This document shows positions 1-5,750 of a stretch of DNA of 5,750 nucleotides, piece by piece. The position numbers and the translations under genes are program-made. The DNA lies in NCBI GenBank assembly GCA_947445425.1, contig CANFFA010000177.1, positions 1-5,750 of the forward strand, given 5' to 3'. Source of the stretch: Paludibacteraceae bacterium (lineage in GTDB: Bacteria > Bacteroidota > Bacteroidia > Bacteroidales > Paludibacteraceae). Position 1 is the first letter of the stretch, and the number at the start of each line of letters is the position of its first letter. Under the pieces are notes generated by a model that was not told the DNA's origin, ran no database searches, and was given only the letters and a program-made list of their open reading frames with translations.

Positions 1-1
1 G

Positions 2-2515
2 ATCATCTGTACCAATCCTTTGGTGAGTTTGCCCAATGCTCGTTTGGTTGAGGAAGCTATGAAAAAAGCACGCTTTGTGGTGGTGCAAGATATTTCTACC
101 AATAGCATTTCTTGCGAATATGCAGATGTGGTGTTACCTGCTGCTGGATGGGCTGAAAAAGAAGGTACGATGACCAATTCTGATCGTAGAATCAGTCATT
201 TAAGTAAAATAAAAGAAGCACCGGGTGAGGCGAAGAGTGACATTGAAATTCTTTGTCATTTTGCTAAAAACATGGGATACAAAGGTTTTGACTTTAACTC
301 CGTAGCGGATATTTTTGCAGAACATGCCAGATTGACCAAGGGAACTAAAATCGACATCAGCGGACTATCGCATGAAAGACTTATTTCTGGAGGGACAACT
401 CAATGGCCTTATCCTACTGGTGCTAAACAAGGTACTGAACGTTTATTTACTGATAATCAGTTTTATACGCCCGACGGCCGTGCCAAAATCAATGCACCAG
501 CACCAGAAAATTTATCCGATGCTCCTACAGACGATTTCCCCTTGATTTTAACAACAGGGCGTATTCGTGATCAATGGCACACGATGACAAAAACGGCTAA
601 AGTGAGCCGTTTGAGACAACACATTTCCGATTCTTTTGTCGAGATTCATCCTGAAGATGCATTGACTTACGCCATTGAGCCCAATGAAATTGTAGAATTG
701 ACTACGCCTCATGGAAACGCAAGGATTAAGGCTAAAATAACAGATGAAATTAAACAGGGAACCATCTTTGTTCCGATGCACTGGGGGAAAATAGCGGGTT
801 CTGATTTGCTTAGGGCCAATAACTTGACTTCTTCCCGAATTGATGCGCAGTCGAAAGAACCAGATTTTAAGTTTACAAAAGTTAGCATTCAACGCTATCG
901 TAAACCAGCTGAAAAGATTGTCGTCATTGGGGCAGGAGATGCTGCTTTTAAATTTGTAAGTACGCTGCGGGAATTTAAATCGGAAGATGAAATTCATGTT
1001 TTTTCTGATGAGTCAGATCCATTTTACAATAGAATTTTGCTGCCTGATTTTATGTTTGGGTCCAAAACTTGGAAGGATTTGCAAAAAATTAGTCAGGAAG
1101 AGTTAGAAAAATTGAGCCTAATACTACACACTAAAAATAGGATTCATAAAATTGACAGTCTACGCAAAATAGTGACGGATGCACATGGTGTTGAGCATCA
1201 GTATGATAAATTAGTCTTAGCAACTGGTAGTAAAGCAACTATTTCTTCTTCCATTGATATGAATATCCCAGGTCTGTTTTCTGTAAGAAGTAAACGGGAT
1301 GCGGAAAGAATTGTTGATTACATTCAGCCAGGAGACAGTGTGGTATTGGTCGGTGCTGGTTTGTTGGGCATAGAAATGGCCGGGGCTTTGAACGAAAAAG
1401 ACATTAGCATTCACATGATCAATCGGGTGGGTAGGTTGATGAACAGGCAACTTGATAAAATATCCGCTGAAATCCTACAAGATATTATGGTAGAAAGTGG
1501 TGTCAATCTCTACCAAAATGATGAGGTTGAAACCATCCTTCAGAACAATGACCAATCATTAACTGTTATCCTAAAAAGTGGTCATAAAATCGATTGTAAA
1601 TCAGTTATTGTAGCCATTGGCATCAGTCCAAATACTGAGTTGGCAAGAAATACAGGTATCGTTTTGCAAAGGGGTGTGGTGGTGAATGATGTACTTCAAA
1701 CCAATGATCCTTCAATTTTTGCTATTGGTGAAATTGCCGAACACAATGATACTTTGTATGGTATCAGCATCGTGGCCGAAGAACAAGCTGTAGTGGCGGC
1801 TCGTCATTTATGCGGGGATGTTTCGGCCAATTTCTTAGGTTCTACCAATCTAAATATTCTCAAATACCCAGGACTTGAGTTGTGTACCATTGGTATTTCC
1901 GAATCACCTAAAAATGATAAATCTTACGAGGAGATTATATTTGTAGACAGAGCGTCAAGGTATTATAAAAAATGCATCATTCACAACAATGTGATGGTAG
2001 GTGCCATTTTATTGGGTGATAAAATTGAATTTCCAGAATTTAAAGACCTGATCAAGCAAAAAACTGAATTGTCAGAAAAGCGTAAACAGTTGTTGCGCAA
2101 TGGCAAAGCCGTAAAACCGGTGATTGGTCGTTTGGTTTGTTCTTGTAACAATGTTGGTGATGGTAATTTATGGGAAGAGATTGATAACAAGACGGTTAAT
2201 TTCGAGAAGCTATGTTTAGCAACTGGCGCTGGAACAGGCTGTGGAAGTTGTAGACCTGAAGTGAAAGCCATACTCGTTGCTCGTTTAAAATATAATATGG
2301 CCAACAAACCCAAGCCGGCATCACCAGTCATTGGAAAGTTGGTTTGCAAATGTAGAAAAGTTGGTGAAGGAAATTTATTGATAGAGATAGAAAAAAATAG
2401 GTCAATTGGATATGATGAATTGTGTGAACTTACCAATGCTGCTACAGGTTGTGGGAAATGTAAGCCTGAAATTGAAACCTTTTTACAATCTCAAAAAGAA
2501 AGCATAGCTGTATGA
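2..2515 (+). CDS. Fused assimilatory nitrate reductase / NAD(P)H-FAD oxidoreductase / 2x [2Fe-2S], 5'-truncated
   Basis: Predicted cytoplasmic reduction of nitrate to nitrite with NAD(P)H. The frame is open from base 2, so the N terminus (by NasA comparison several hundred residues, with the [4Fe-4S] and first molybdopterin regions) lies outside; the TTG at 20 is internal. Numbering that TTG codon as 1, residues 1-295 match the C-terminal part of NasA/NarB: an ADVVLPAAGWAEKEGT motif, TTGRIRDQWHTMTKT, and a dinucleotide-binding domain ending near FVPMHWG. Residues 300-660 form a NirB-like flavoprotein: GAGDAA at 304-309 (FAD), ATG at 401-403, GAGLLGIE at 445-452 (NAD(P)H), and AIGE at 568-571. 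Two BFD-type [2Fe-2S] domains follow, with C707, C709, C741, C744 and C776, C778, C811, C814. The molybdoenzyme and its reductase, separate NasA and NasC/NasB proteins in Klebsiella and Bacillus, are one chain here. The stop overlaps the next start by ATGA. Nitrate as substrate is inferred from family resemblance. Confidence 0.88.
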   Translation: MICTNPLVSLPNARLVEEAMKKARFVVVQDISTNSISCEYADVVLPAAGWAEKEGTMTNSDRRISHLSKIKEAPGEAKSDIEILCHFAKNMGYKGFDFNSVADIFAEHARLTKGTKIDISGLSHERLISGGTTQWPYPTGAKQGTERLFTDNQFYTPDGRAKINAPAPENLSDAPTDDFPLILTTGRIRDQWHTMTKTAKVSRLRQHISDSFVEIHPEDALTYAIEPNEIVELTTPHGNARIKAKITDEIKQGTIFVPMHWGKIAGSDLLRANNLTSSRIDAQSKEPDFKFTKVSIQRYRKPAEKIVVIGAGDAAFKFVSTLREFKSEDEIHVFSDESDPFYNRILLPDFMFGSKTWKDLQKISQEELEKLSLILHTKNRIHKIDSLRKIVTDAHGVEHQYDKLVLATGSKATISSSIDMNIPGLFSVRSKRDAERIVDYIQPGDSVVLVGAGLLGIEMAGALNEKDISIHMINRVGRLMNRQLDKISAEILQDIMVESGVNLYQNDEVETILQNNDQSLTVILKSGHKIDCKSVIVAIGISPNTELARNTGIVLQRGVVVNDVLQTNDPSIFAIGEIAEHNDTLYGISIVAEEQAVVAARHLCGDVSANFLGSTNLNILKYPGLELCTIGISESPKNDKSYEEIIFVDRASRYYKKCIIHNNVMVGAILLGDKIEFPEFKDLIKQKTELSEKRKQLLRNGKAVKPVIGRLVCSCNNVGDGNLWEEIDNKTVNFEKLCLATGAGTGCGSCRPEVKAILVARLKYNMANKPKPASPVIGKLVCKCRKVGEGNLLIEIEKNRSIGYDELCELTNAATGCGKCKPEIETFLQSQKESIAV
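2117..2485 (+). repeat. Tandem duplicated BFD-type [2Fe-2S] domain (coding repeat)
   Basis: Two copies of a domain of about 53 codons lie at 2117-2275 and 2324-2485, separated by a 16-codon linker rich in Lys and Pro. Both begin with PVIG(R/K)LVC, carry a CxC pair, a VG(D/E)GNL segment and a TGCGxC pair, and end in PE(V/I)xxxL. By eye about half the residues are identical. All four cluster cysteines are kept in each copy, so both should hold a [2Fe-2S] cluster. NirB/NasB-type flavoproteins can also carry two such domains, so the duplication may be ancestral rather than recent. Confidence 0.8.
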
Positions 2516-3993
2516 TGTGGAAAAAGAATCAAACCATCAGGGTATTGGCAAAGGGAGGAATTCTTACGCCAGCTCATCTTTCTCGAATTTTGGAGATTGT
2601 GAAATTAGCAGGTAGTTCCAAGGTCCATTTTGGATCGCGTCAGGATTTGCTTTTTGAAGTGAAAACTGGGAAGATGCCAGAAGTTGAGGCTGAATTTATA
2701 AAGATGAAGTGCGATTATATTATCTATGGTAACAAAGAGATTAGGGCACAAAATATCGTATCCTCTTATGTGTCAGCTGATATTATGAATGCTACCTCCT
2801 GGCTTTCGTCGGGAAATTATTTATATGTATTGGAGAATTTCAAGTATCAGCCTACTCTGTGTGTCAATATTGCTGATCCAGCACAAAGTCTTGTTCCTCT
2901 GATGTTTGGGCAACTTAATTTCATTGCCTCACCCATCCAGCACTATTGGTACTTGTACATTCGTCGTACCAACAAAGACCTACCTGTACGTTGGCCGGTA
3001 ATGGTGCTTAGTGATGATATTGGTGTTGTAAGCCAGGCTTTTGAACAATCTTGGGCTGAAATGCAAAAAGGAAATGTCTCTGATTGGTTCCTCTTTTTTC
3101 AAAAAAGAGTGAGTTATAATAGTAGAAAGATAGAAATAGTTCCTGAATTAGATTTCAAATATAGTCAAGATTATGAGGGCTTTGGAAGGATGAGCAGTTC
3201 TCAAAATTATTGGGCTGGCTTTTATTGGCGGAACAATGCCTATGAAATTGATTTTTTAGAAGAATTATGTTCTTTGTGCTCTAAGACAGGTATTTCTAAA
3301 ATTTGCATTACACCTTGGAAGTCTTTTTTGGTAAAAGAAATTCTGCCAAAAGACCTAGTACTTTGGGATATGTTGCTCGGAAAGTTCGGTATCAATATGC
3401 GACACTCTTCTTTTGATATGAATTGGCATTTACCTTTTAATAATAAATTGGCATTGGGTCTGAAACGTAATATTGTAAAACGTTTTGATAAAGTAGATGT
3501 TTGTGTATACGGTTTAACTTTTGGGGTGAAAGAGAAAAATGCTTTCCCATTCTATAGCATTCAAATAGAGAAAAACTCAGGCATCAATATTTTCAATAAG
3601 TTTAATCTTTTTAGCAACTTCAAAATCTCTTATGCCAAGGATTTTAATCCTAATTTAGGCCAATATATTATTTTCAATGACAATGTCCCAGGCTATCAGG
3701 TAGCAGAAGTATTGAAAAGTCTAAGCTTAAAATTTTATAGCCAGTACTTACATTCAAAGGATGATAAGCTCTCTAAAATTGAGTTACCAAAGAAAATACA
3801 AACAACTGTTTATCAGTGTGATAATTGTCAAACCATTTACAATGAGTCAAAAGGCTTGACCATTTACAGTATTCCAGCAGGAACCAGATTTGAGAAAATT
3901 CCAGATAACTTTAAATGCCCATTGTGTGATGCTCCTAAATCAGATTTTAGTGCTGTGTTTCTAGAAGAGTTATTAAAAAATTCACTCGTATGA
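2512..3993 (+). CDS. Nitrite/sulfite reductase-like protein with C-terminal rubredoxin domain
   Basis: A 493-residue protein with two parts. Residues 1-400 resemble siroheme nitrite/sulfite reductases: GGILTPAHL near the N terminus, then GSRQDLLFEV at 41-50 (like the T-x-RQ siroheme contact), QNIVSS at 80-85 (usually RN), DPAQSLVPL near 122-130, and a second ferredoxin-like half-domain near 228-290 ending in ITPWKSFLV (266 on). Where the family has CTGxxxC and GCPNxC ligands I read residues 296-312 and 325-342, with no matching cysteine pairs. The only other cysteines are scattered (C117, C253, C256, C265, C331 and one near 67). Residues 430-482 are a rubredoxin domain with C436, C439, C469 and C472 (YQCDNC and CPLCDAP). 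No signal peptide or membrane segment is seen. Translation is probably coupled to gene 1 through the ATGA overlap; a second ATG follows at once. The role is unknown; an electron-transfer partner of the nitrate reductase is plausible, and a reductase with displaced ligands is not excluded. Confidence 0.8.
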   Translation: MMWKKNQTIRVLAKGGILTPAHLSRILEIVKLAGSSKVHFGSRQDLLFEVKTGKMPEVEAEFIKMKCDYIIYGNKEIRAQNIVSSYVSADIMNATSWLSSGNYLYVLENFKYQPTLCVNIADPAQSLVPLMFGQLNFIASPIQHYWYLYIRRTNKDLPVRWPVMVLSDDIGVVSQAFEQSWAEMQKGNVSDWFLFFQKRVSYNSRKIEIVPELDFKYSQDYEGFGRMSSSQNYWAGFYWRNNAYEIDFLEELCSLCSKTGISKICITPWKSFLVKEILPKDLVLWDMLLGKFGINMRHSSFDMNWHLPFNNKLALGLKRNIVKRFDKVDVCVYGLTFGVKEKNAFPFYSIQIEKNSGINIFNKFNLFSNFKISYAKDFNPNLGQYIIFNDNVPGYQVAEVLKSLSLKFYSQYLHSKDDKLSKIELPKKIQTTVYQCDNCQTIYNESKGLTIYSIPAGTRFEKIPDNFKCPLCDAPKSDFSAVFLEELLKNSLV

Positions 3994-4967
3994 TGATGGA
4001 AGATCCCTACGGTAGAACCTTTAAAAAATTGCGCGTGAGTTTAACCCACGAATGCAATTACGCTTGTTTGTATTGTGCCGATTCATCGGCCAAAAGTACT
4101 ACAGCAGCTTCCTTGCTTGGAACTCCAATTCCGGCAAAGCAAAGTCTTCTTCCTGTAGCTGGATTGATAAAAATGATATCCAATTTACATGCTGAACTTC
4201 AATTGGATACCGTTCGATTGACTGGTGGTGAACCGATGCTTTATCCTGATGTGTTGAGCGTTGTGTCAGAACTTAAAAATTTAGGAATTCCCAAAATAGC
4301 CATGACCACCAATGGGCATCAGTTTTATAGTCAAGCAAGTGCTTTGAAAGCTGCTGGCTTAAGTTCGGTTAATATTTCTATTGATGCTTTAGAAGTAGAG
4401 ACTTTTAAAAAAATGAGTCGTAATAAAGGCCTTGAAAATGTGTTGATGTCTATCGATAAGGCCTTAGAGATTGGACTTGAACTGAAATTGAATACGGTGG
4501 TTTTGAAGGGTGTAAATGATGCTCAAATACTACCTTTATTGGAATTTGCAATGAATAAAGGGATACTGATCCGCTTTTTAGAATTAATGCCCATGGGTCC
4601 TTTGCATCAATCCTATAAATCACTTTTCTTTTCAGAAAGTAGTATATTGGATTTAATATCAAATAATTACGCATTTGATGCTTTGCCAAAAGAAAAGAAT
4701 GCCACTGCGCATTATTGGAGTATCAATCATCAGAAAGCCTTTGGTATTATTGCCAATGATTCTACTCCTTTTTGCAGTGATTGTGATCGTTTGAGATTAG
4801 ATAGTTATGGTAATATTTATGGTTGTTTGAGTAGTTTAAAGGCAATTACTTTAAAACCTGATACAAGTGCCTATTTACTTTCAGAAGCTTTGACTGAAGC
4901 TTTAACGCACAAGCAACAACTTAATTTTAAAGGTAATCTTAGAACAATGCAATCAATTGGAGGATAA
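3990..4967 (+). CDS. moaA: GTP 3',8-cyclase MoaA
   Basis: Radical-SAM enzyme that converts GTP to 3',8-cyclo-7,8-dihydro-GTP, the first step of molybdenum cofactor synthesis in the cytoplasm. At 325 residues it is close to the E. coli length (about 329). The SAM-binding [4Fe-4S] motif is C22, C26, C29 (CNYACLYC), followed by TGGEP at 78-82. The second, substrate-binding cluster is C262, C265, C279, with the CDRLRL arginines R267 and R269. The chain ends in the conserved Gly-Gly needed for activity in this family. The stretch after C29 (ADSSAKSTT and on) departs from the usual MP-containing loop. Its start overlaps the previous stop by ATGA and is followed by two more in-frame ATG codons (3993, 3996), so the exact start is uncertain by one or two residues. 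MoaC, the next enzyme, is not in the window. Confidence 0.95.
   Translation: MMMEDPYGRTFKKLRVSLTHECNYACLYCADSSAKSTTAASLLGTPIPAKQSLLPVAGLIKMISNLHAELQLDTVRLTGGEPMLYPDVLSVVSELKNLGIPKIAMTTNGHQFYSQASALKAAGLSSVNISIDALEVETFKKMSRNKGLENVLMSIDKALEIGLELKLNTVVLKGVNDAQILPLLEFAMNKGILIRFLELMPMGPLHQSYKSLFFSESSILDLISNNYAFDALPKEKNATAHYWSINHQKAFGIIANDSTPFCSDCDRLRLDSYGNIYGCLSSLKAITLKPDTSAYLLSEALTEALTHKQQLNFKGNLRTMQSIGG
4959..4963 (+). promoter_or_regulatory. Shine-Dalgarno-like site for moaD
   Basis: A GGAGG lies 7 bases before the moaD ATG at 4971. It sits inside the two GGA codons for the C-terminal Gly-Gly of MoaA. No comparable site is seen before the other starts in the window. Function as a ribosome binding site is inferred; many Bacteroidota rely little on such sites. 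Confidence 0.5.
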
Positions 4968-4970
4968 AAA

Positions 4971-5222
4971 ATGGACCAAATAGAAATTAAAATTCAATTT
5001 TTCGGGGAACTAAAAAAGTATTTTTCAGAAGCCATTTATCTGCATGTTAATAAAGGGGTGATCGCTAGTGATGTGATAGACACTCTGTTGGCAATGAATG
5101 CTTCAGCTAAATCTATAATAGATATATCTCAGTTGGCAATTGAATCAACAATTGTGTCAAGGGATTTTATTATTGATACAAATTGCGAACTAATCATCCT
5201 GCCCCCTTTTAGTGGTGGTTGA
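4971..5222 (+). CDS. moaD: Molybdopterin synthase sulfur-carrier subunit MoaD
   Basis: Small ubiquitin-fold protein of 83 residues. Its C-terminal glycine is adenylated and thiocarboxylated (normally by MoeB and a sulfur donor) and then delivers sulfur to the MoaE active site. The sequence shows a beta-grasp start (IKIQFFGELKKYF) and the diagnostic C terminus LPPFSGG, ending in Gly-Gly exactly at the stop codon. The length matches E. coli MoaD (81). It begins 3 bases after the moaA stop and precedes moaE, its obligate partner. It could in principle be a ThiS-like carrier, but the neighbouring moaA and moaE make MoaD the firm choice. Confidence 0.93.
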   Translation: MDQIEIKIQFFGELKKYFSEAIYLHVNKGVIASDVIDTLLAMNASAKSIIDISQLAIESTIVSRDFIIDTNCELIILPPFSGG

Positions 5223-5236
5223 TAATACAAAATATA

Positions 5237-5689
5237 ATGGAAGAGATACAATGCCTTACTTATCAAGCAATTGATTTAACAACAGCGATGGCCGAATTGC
5301 GTAGTCCATTAACCGGTGGAATGGTGATTTTTAGTGGAGAAGTACGCATCAATAATAAAGGAAAAGAAGTAGACTTTTTGGAATATGAGGCTTACGAACC
5401 CATGGCCCAGAAAAAAATAACCGAAATTGTGGCTGAAGCCAAAGCGAAATGGAATTTGAACAATGCGTATTGCTTGCACAGATTGGGTCGTTTGGAAATT
5501 AGCGATTGTGCCATCATTGTCATTACCTGTTCTGTCCATCGGGCGGAAGCTTACCAGGCCAATAGATATATAATTGACCGCGTAAAAGAGGAGGTCCCGA
5601 TTTGGAAAAATGAACATTTTACTGACGGAACCAATGAATGGGGAAATAACAATGATTGTAAATGTGCGGAACACAAACATCATTCATAA
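5237..5689 (+). CDS. moaE: Molybdopterin synthase catalytic subunit MoaE
   Basis: Catalytic subunit that, with thiocarboxylated MoaD, converts cyclic pyranopterin monophosphate to molybdopterin. From the ATG at 5237 it has 150 residues, the same as E. coli MoaE. An in-frame TTG at 5219, overlapping the moaD stop, would add six residues; I prefer the ATG on length and codon choice. Conserved features are GEVR at 34-37 (R37, matching E. coli R39), LEYEAY at 48-53, HRLGRLEI at 81-88, HRAEAYQA at 101-108, and the catalytic lysines K117 and K124 in the DRVKEEVPIWKNE segment (E. coli K119 and K126). The last ten residues form an unusual Cys/His-rich tail (C141, C143, H146, H148, H149). No clear ribosome binding site is seen before the ATG, so coupling to moaD is likely. 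Confidence 0.94.
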   Translation: MEEIQCLTYQAIDLTTAMAELRSPLTGGMVIFSGEVRINNKGKEVDFLEYEAYEPMAQKKITEIVAEAKAKWNLNNAYCLHRLGRLEISDCAIIVITCSVHRAEAYQANRYIIDRVKEEVPIWKNEHFTDGTNEWGNNNDCKCAEHKHHS

Positions 5690-5726
5690 GGATAAAATGA
5701 ATTACGAAATTTAATATCAACAGAAA

Positions 5727-5750
5727 ATGATTCAAGAAAACTTATTTAAA
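5727..5750 (+). CDS. Possible start of the next operon gene, cut by the window edge
   Basis: An ATG at 5727 opens a frame of eight codons (MIQENLFK) that is still open at the right edge, 37 bases after the moaE stop. The position and strand fit a further gene of the operon, perhaps another cofactor-synthesis gene, but eight residues do not allow a family call. No ribosome binding site or promoter is evident in 5690-5726. Confidence 0.3.

Noticed and set aside
20..22. TTG at 20 as the start of the nitrate reductase gene
   Set aside because: The frame stays open to base 2, and the residues before it (IICTNP) match the conserved TNP-x-SLP region of NasA, so it is an internal leucine.
548..997. 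Minus-strand open frames opposite the nitrate reductase, moaA and moaE genes
   Set aside because: They lie entirely within strongly conserved + strand genes, show no recognisable domain and have compositions expected of antisense shadows.
4881..4914. Short direct repeat GAAGCTTT near the end of moaA
   Set aside because: It encodes a small SEALTEALT helix repeat in the C-terminal region; too short to suggest a mobile or regulatory element.
5136..5156. CAATTG repeated around a short spacer inside moaD, a possible hairpin
   Set aside because: The 6-base stem is itself palindromic and AT-rich, lies within well-conserved coding sequence, and has no T-run; most likely chance.
5219..5236. TTG start for moaE overlapping the moaD stop
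   Set aside because: It would give six extra residues not expected for the family; the ATG at 5237 gives exactly the usual 150-residue length. Overlap-coupled initiation at TTG cannot be fully excluded.
5697..5714. Five-codon ORF (MNYEI) just after moaE
   Set aside because: Too short to support as a gene; no ribosome binding site and no sign of a leader-peptide attenuator such as a hairpin.

Overview
The window looks like part of a nitrate-assimilation and molybdenum-cofactor operon of a low-GC bacterium, most likely a member of the Bacteroidota. The lineage guess is an inference. It rests on AT-rich codon use, mostly absent Shine-Dalgarno sequences, and the gene order of a nitrate reductase-flavoprotein fusion, a rubredoxin-tailed sulfite/nitrite reductase-like protein, and moaA-moaD-moaE. 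All genes lie on the + strand, packed end to end with 4-nt overlaps or gaps of a few bases. There is no intergenic stretch above 300 bases and no promoter, terminator, RNA gene, mobile element or CRISPR array that I can support.

Layout: (1) 2-2515 is the C-terminal part of a large fused assimilatory nitrate reductase, cut by the left window edge. It has a molybdopterin domain, then a NirB-like FAD/NAD(P)H oxidoreductase, then two BFD-type [2Fe-2S] domains. (2) 2512-3993 encodes a protein with the fold signature of siroheme nitrite/sulfite reductases, ending in a rubredoxin domain. The usual siroheme/[4Fe-4S] cysteine ligands appear to be missing. (3) 3990-4967 is moaA, 4971-5222 is moaD and 5237-5689 is moaE, all molybdopterin biosynthesis genes. 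(4) A short open frame beginning at 5727 runs off the right edge and may be the next gene.

How they fit together: MoaA (with MoaC, not in the window) makes cyclic pyranopterin monophosphate. MoaD and MoaE convert it to molybdopterin, which after further steps supplies the molybdenum cofactor for the nitrate reductase of gene 1. The fused FAD and [2Fe-2S] modules suggest that this reductase takes electrons directly from NAD(P)H. The role of gene 2 is the open question. It could be an electron-transfer or structural partner, or a very divergent reductase. It is the most interesting item here, especially because the end of gene 1 plus the start of gene 2 reproduce the domain order of NirB split across two overlapping genes.
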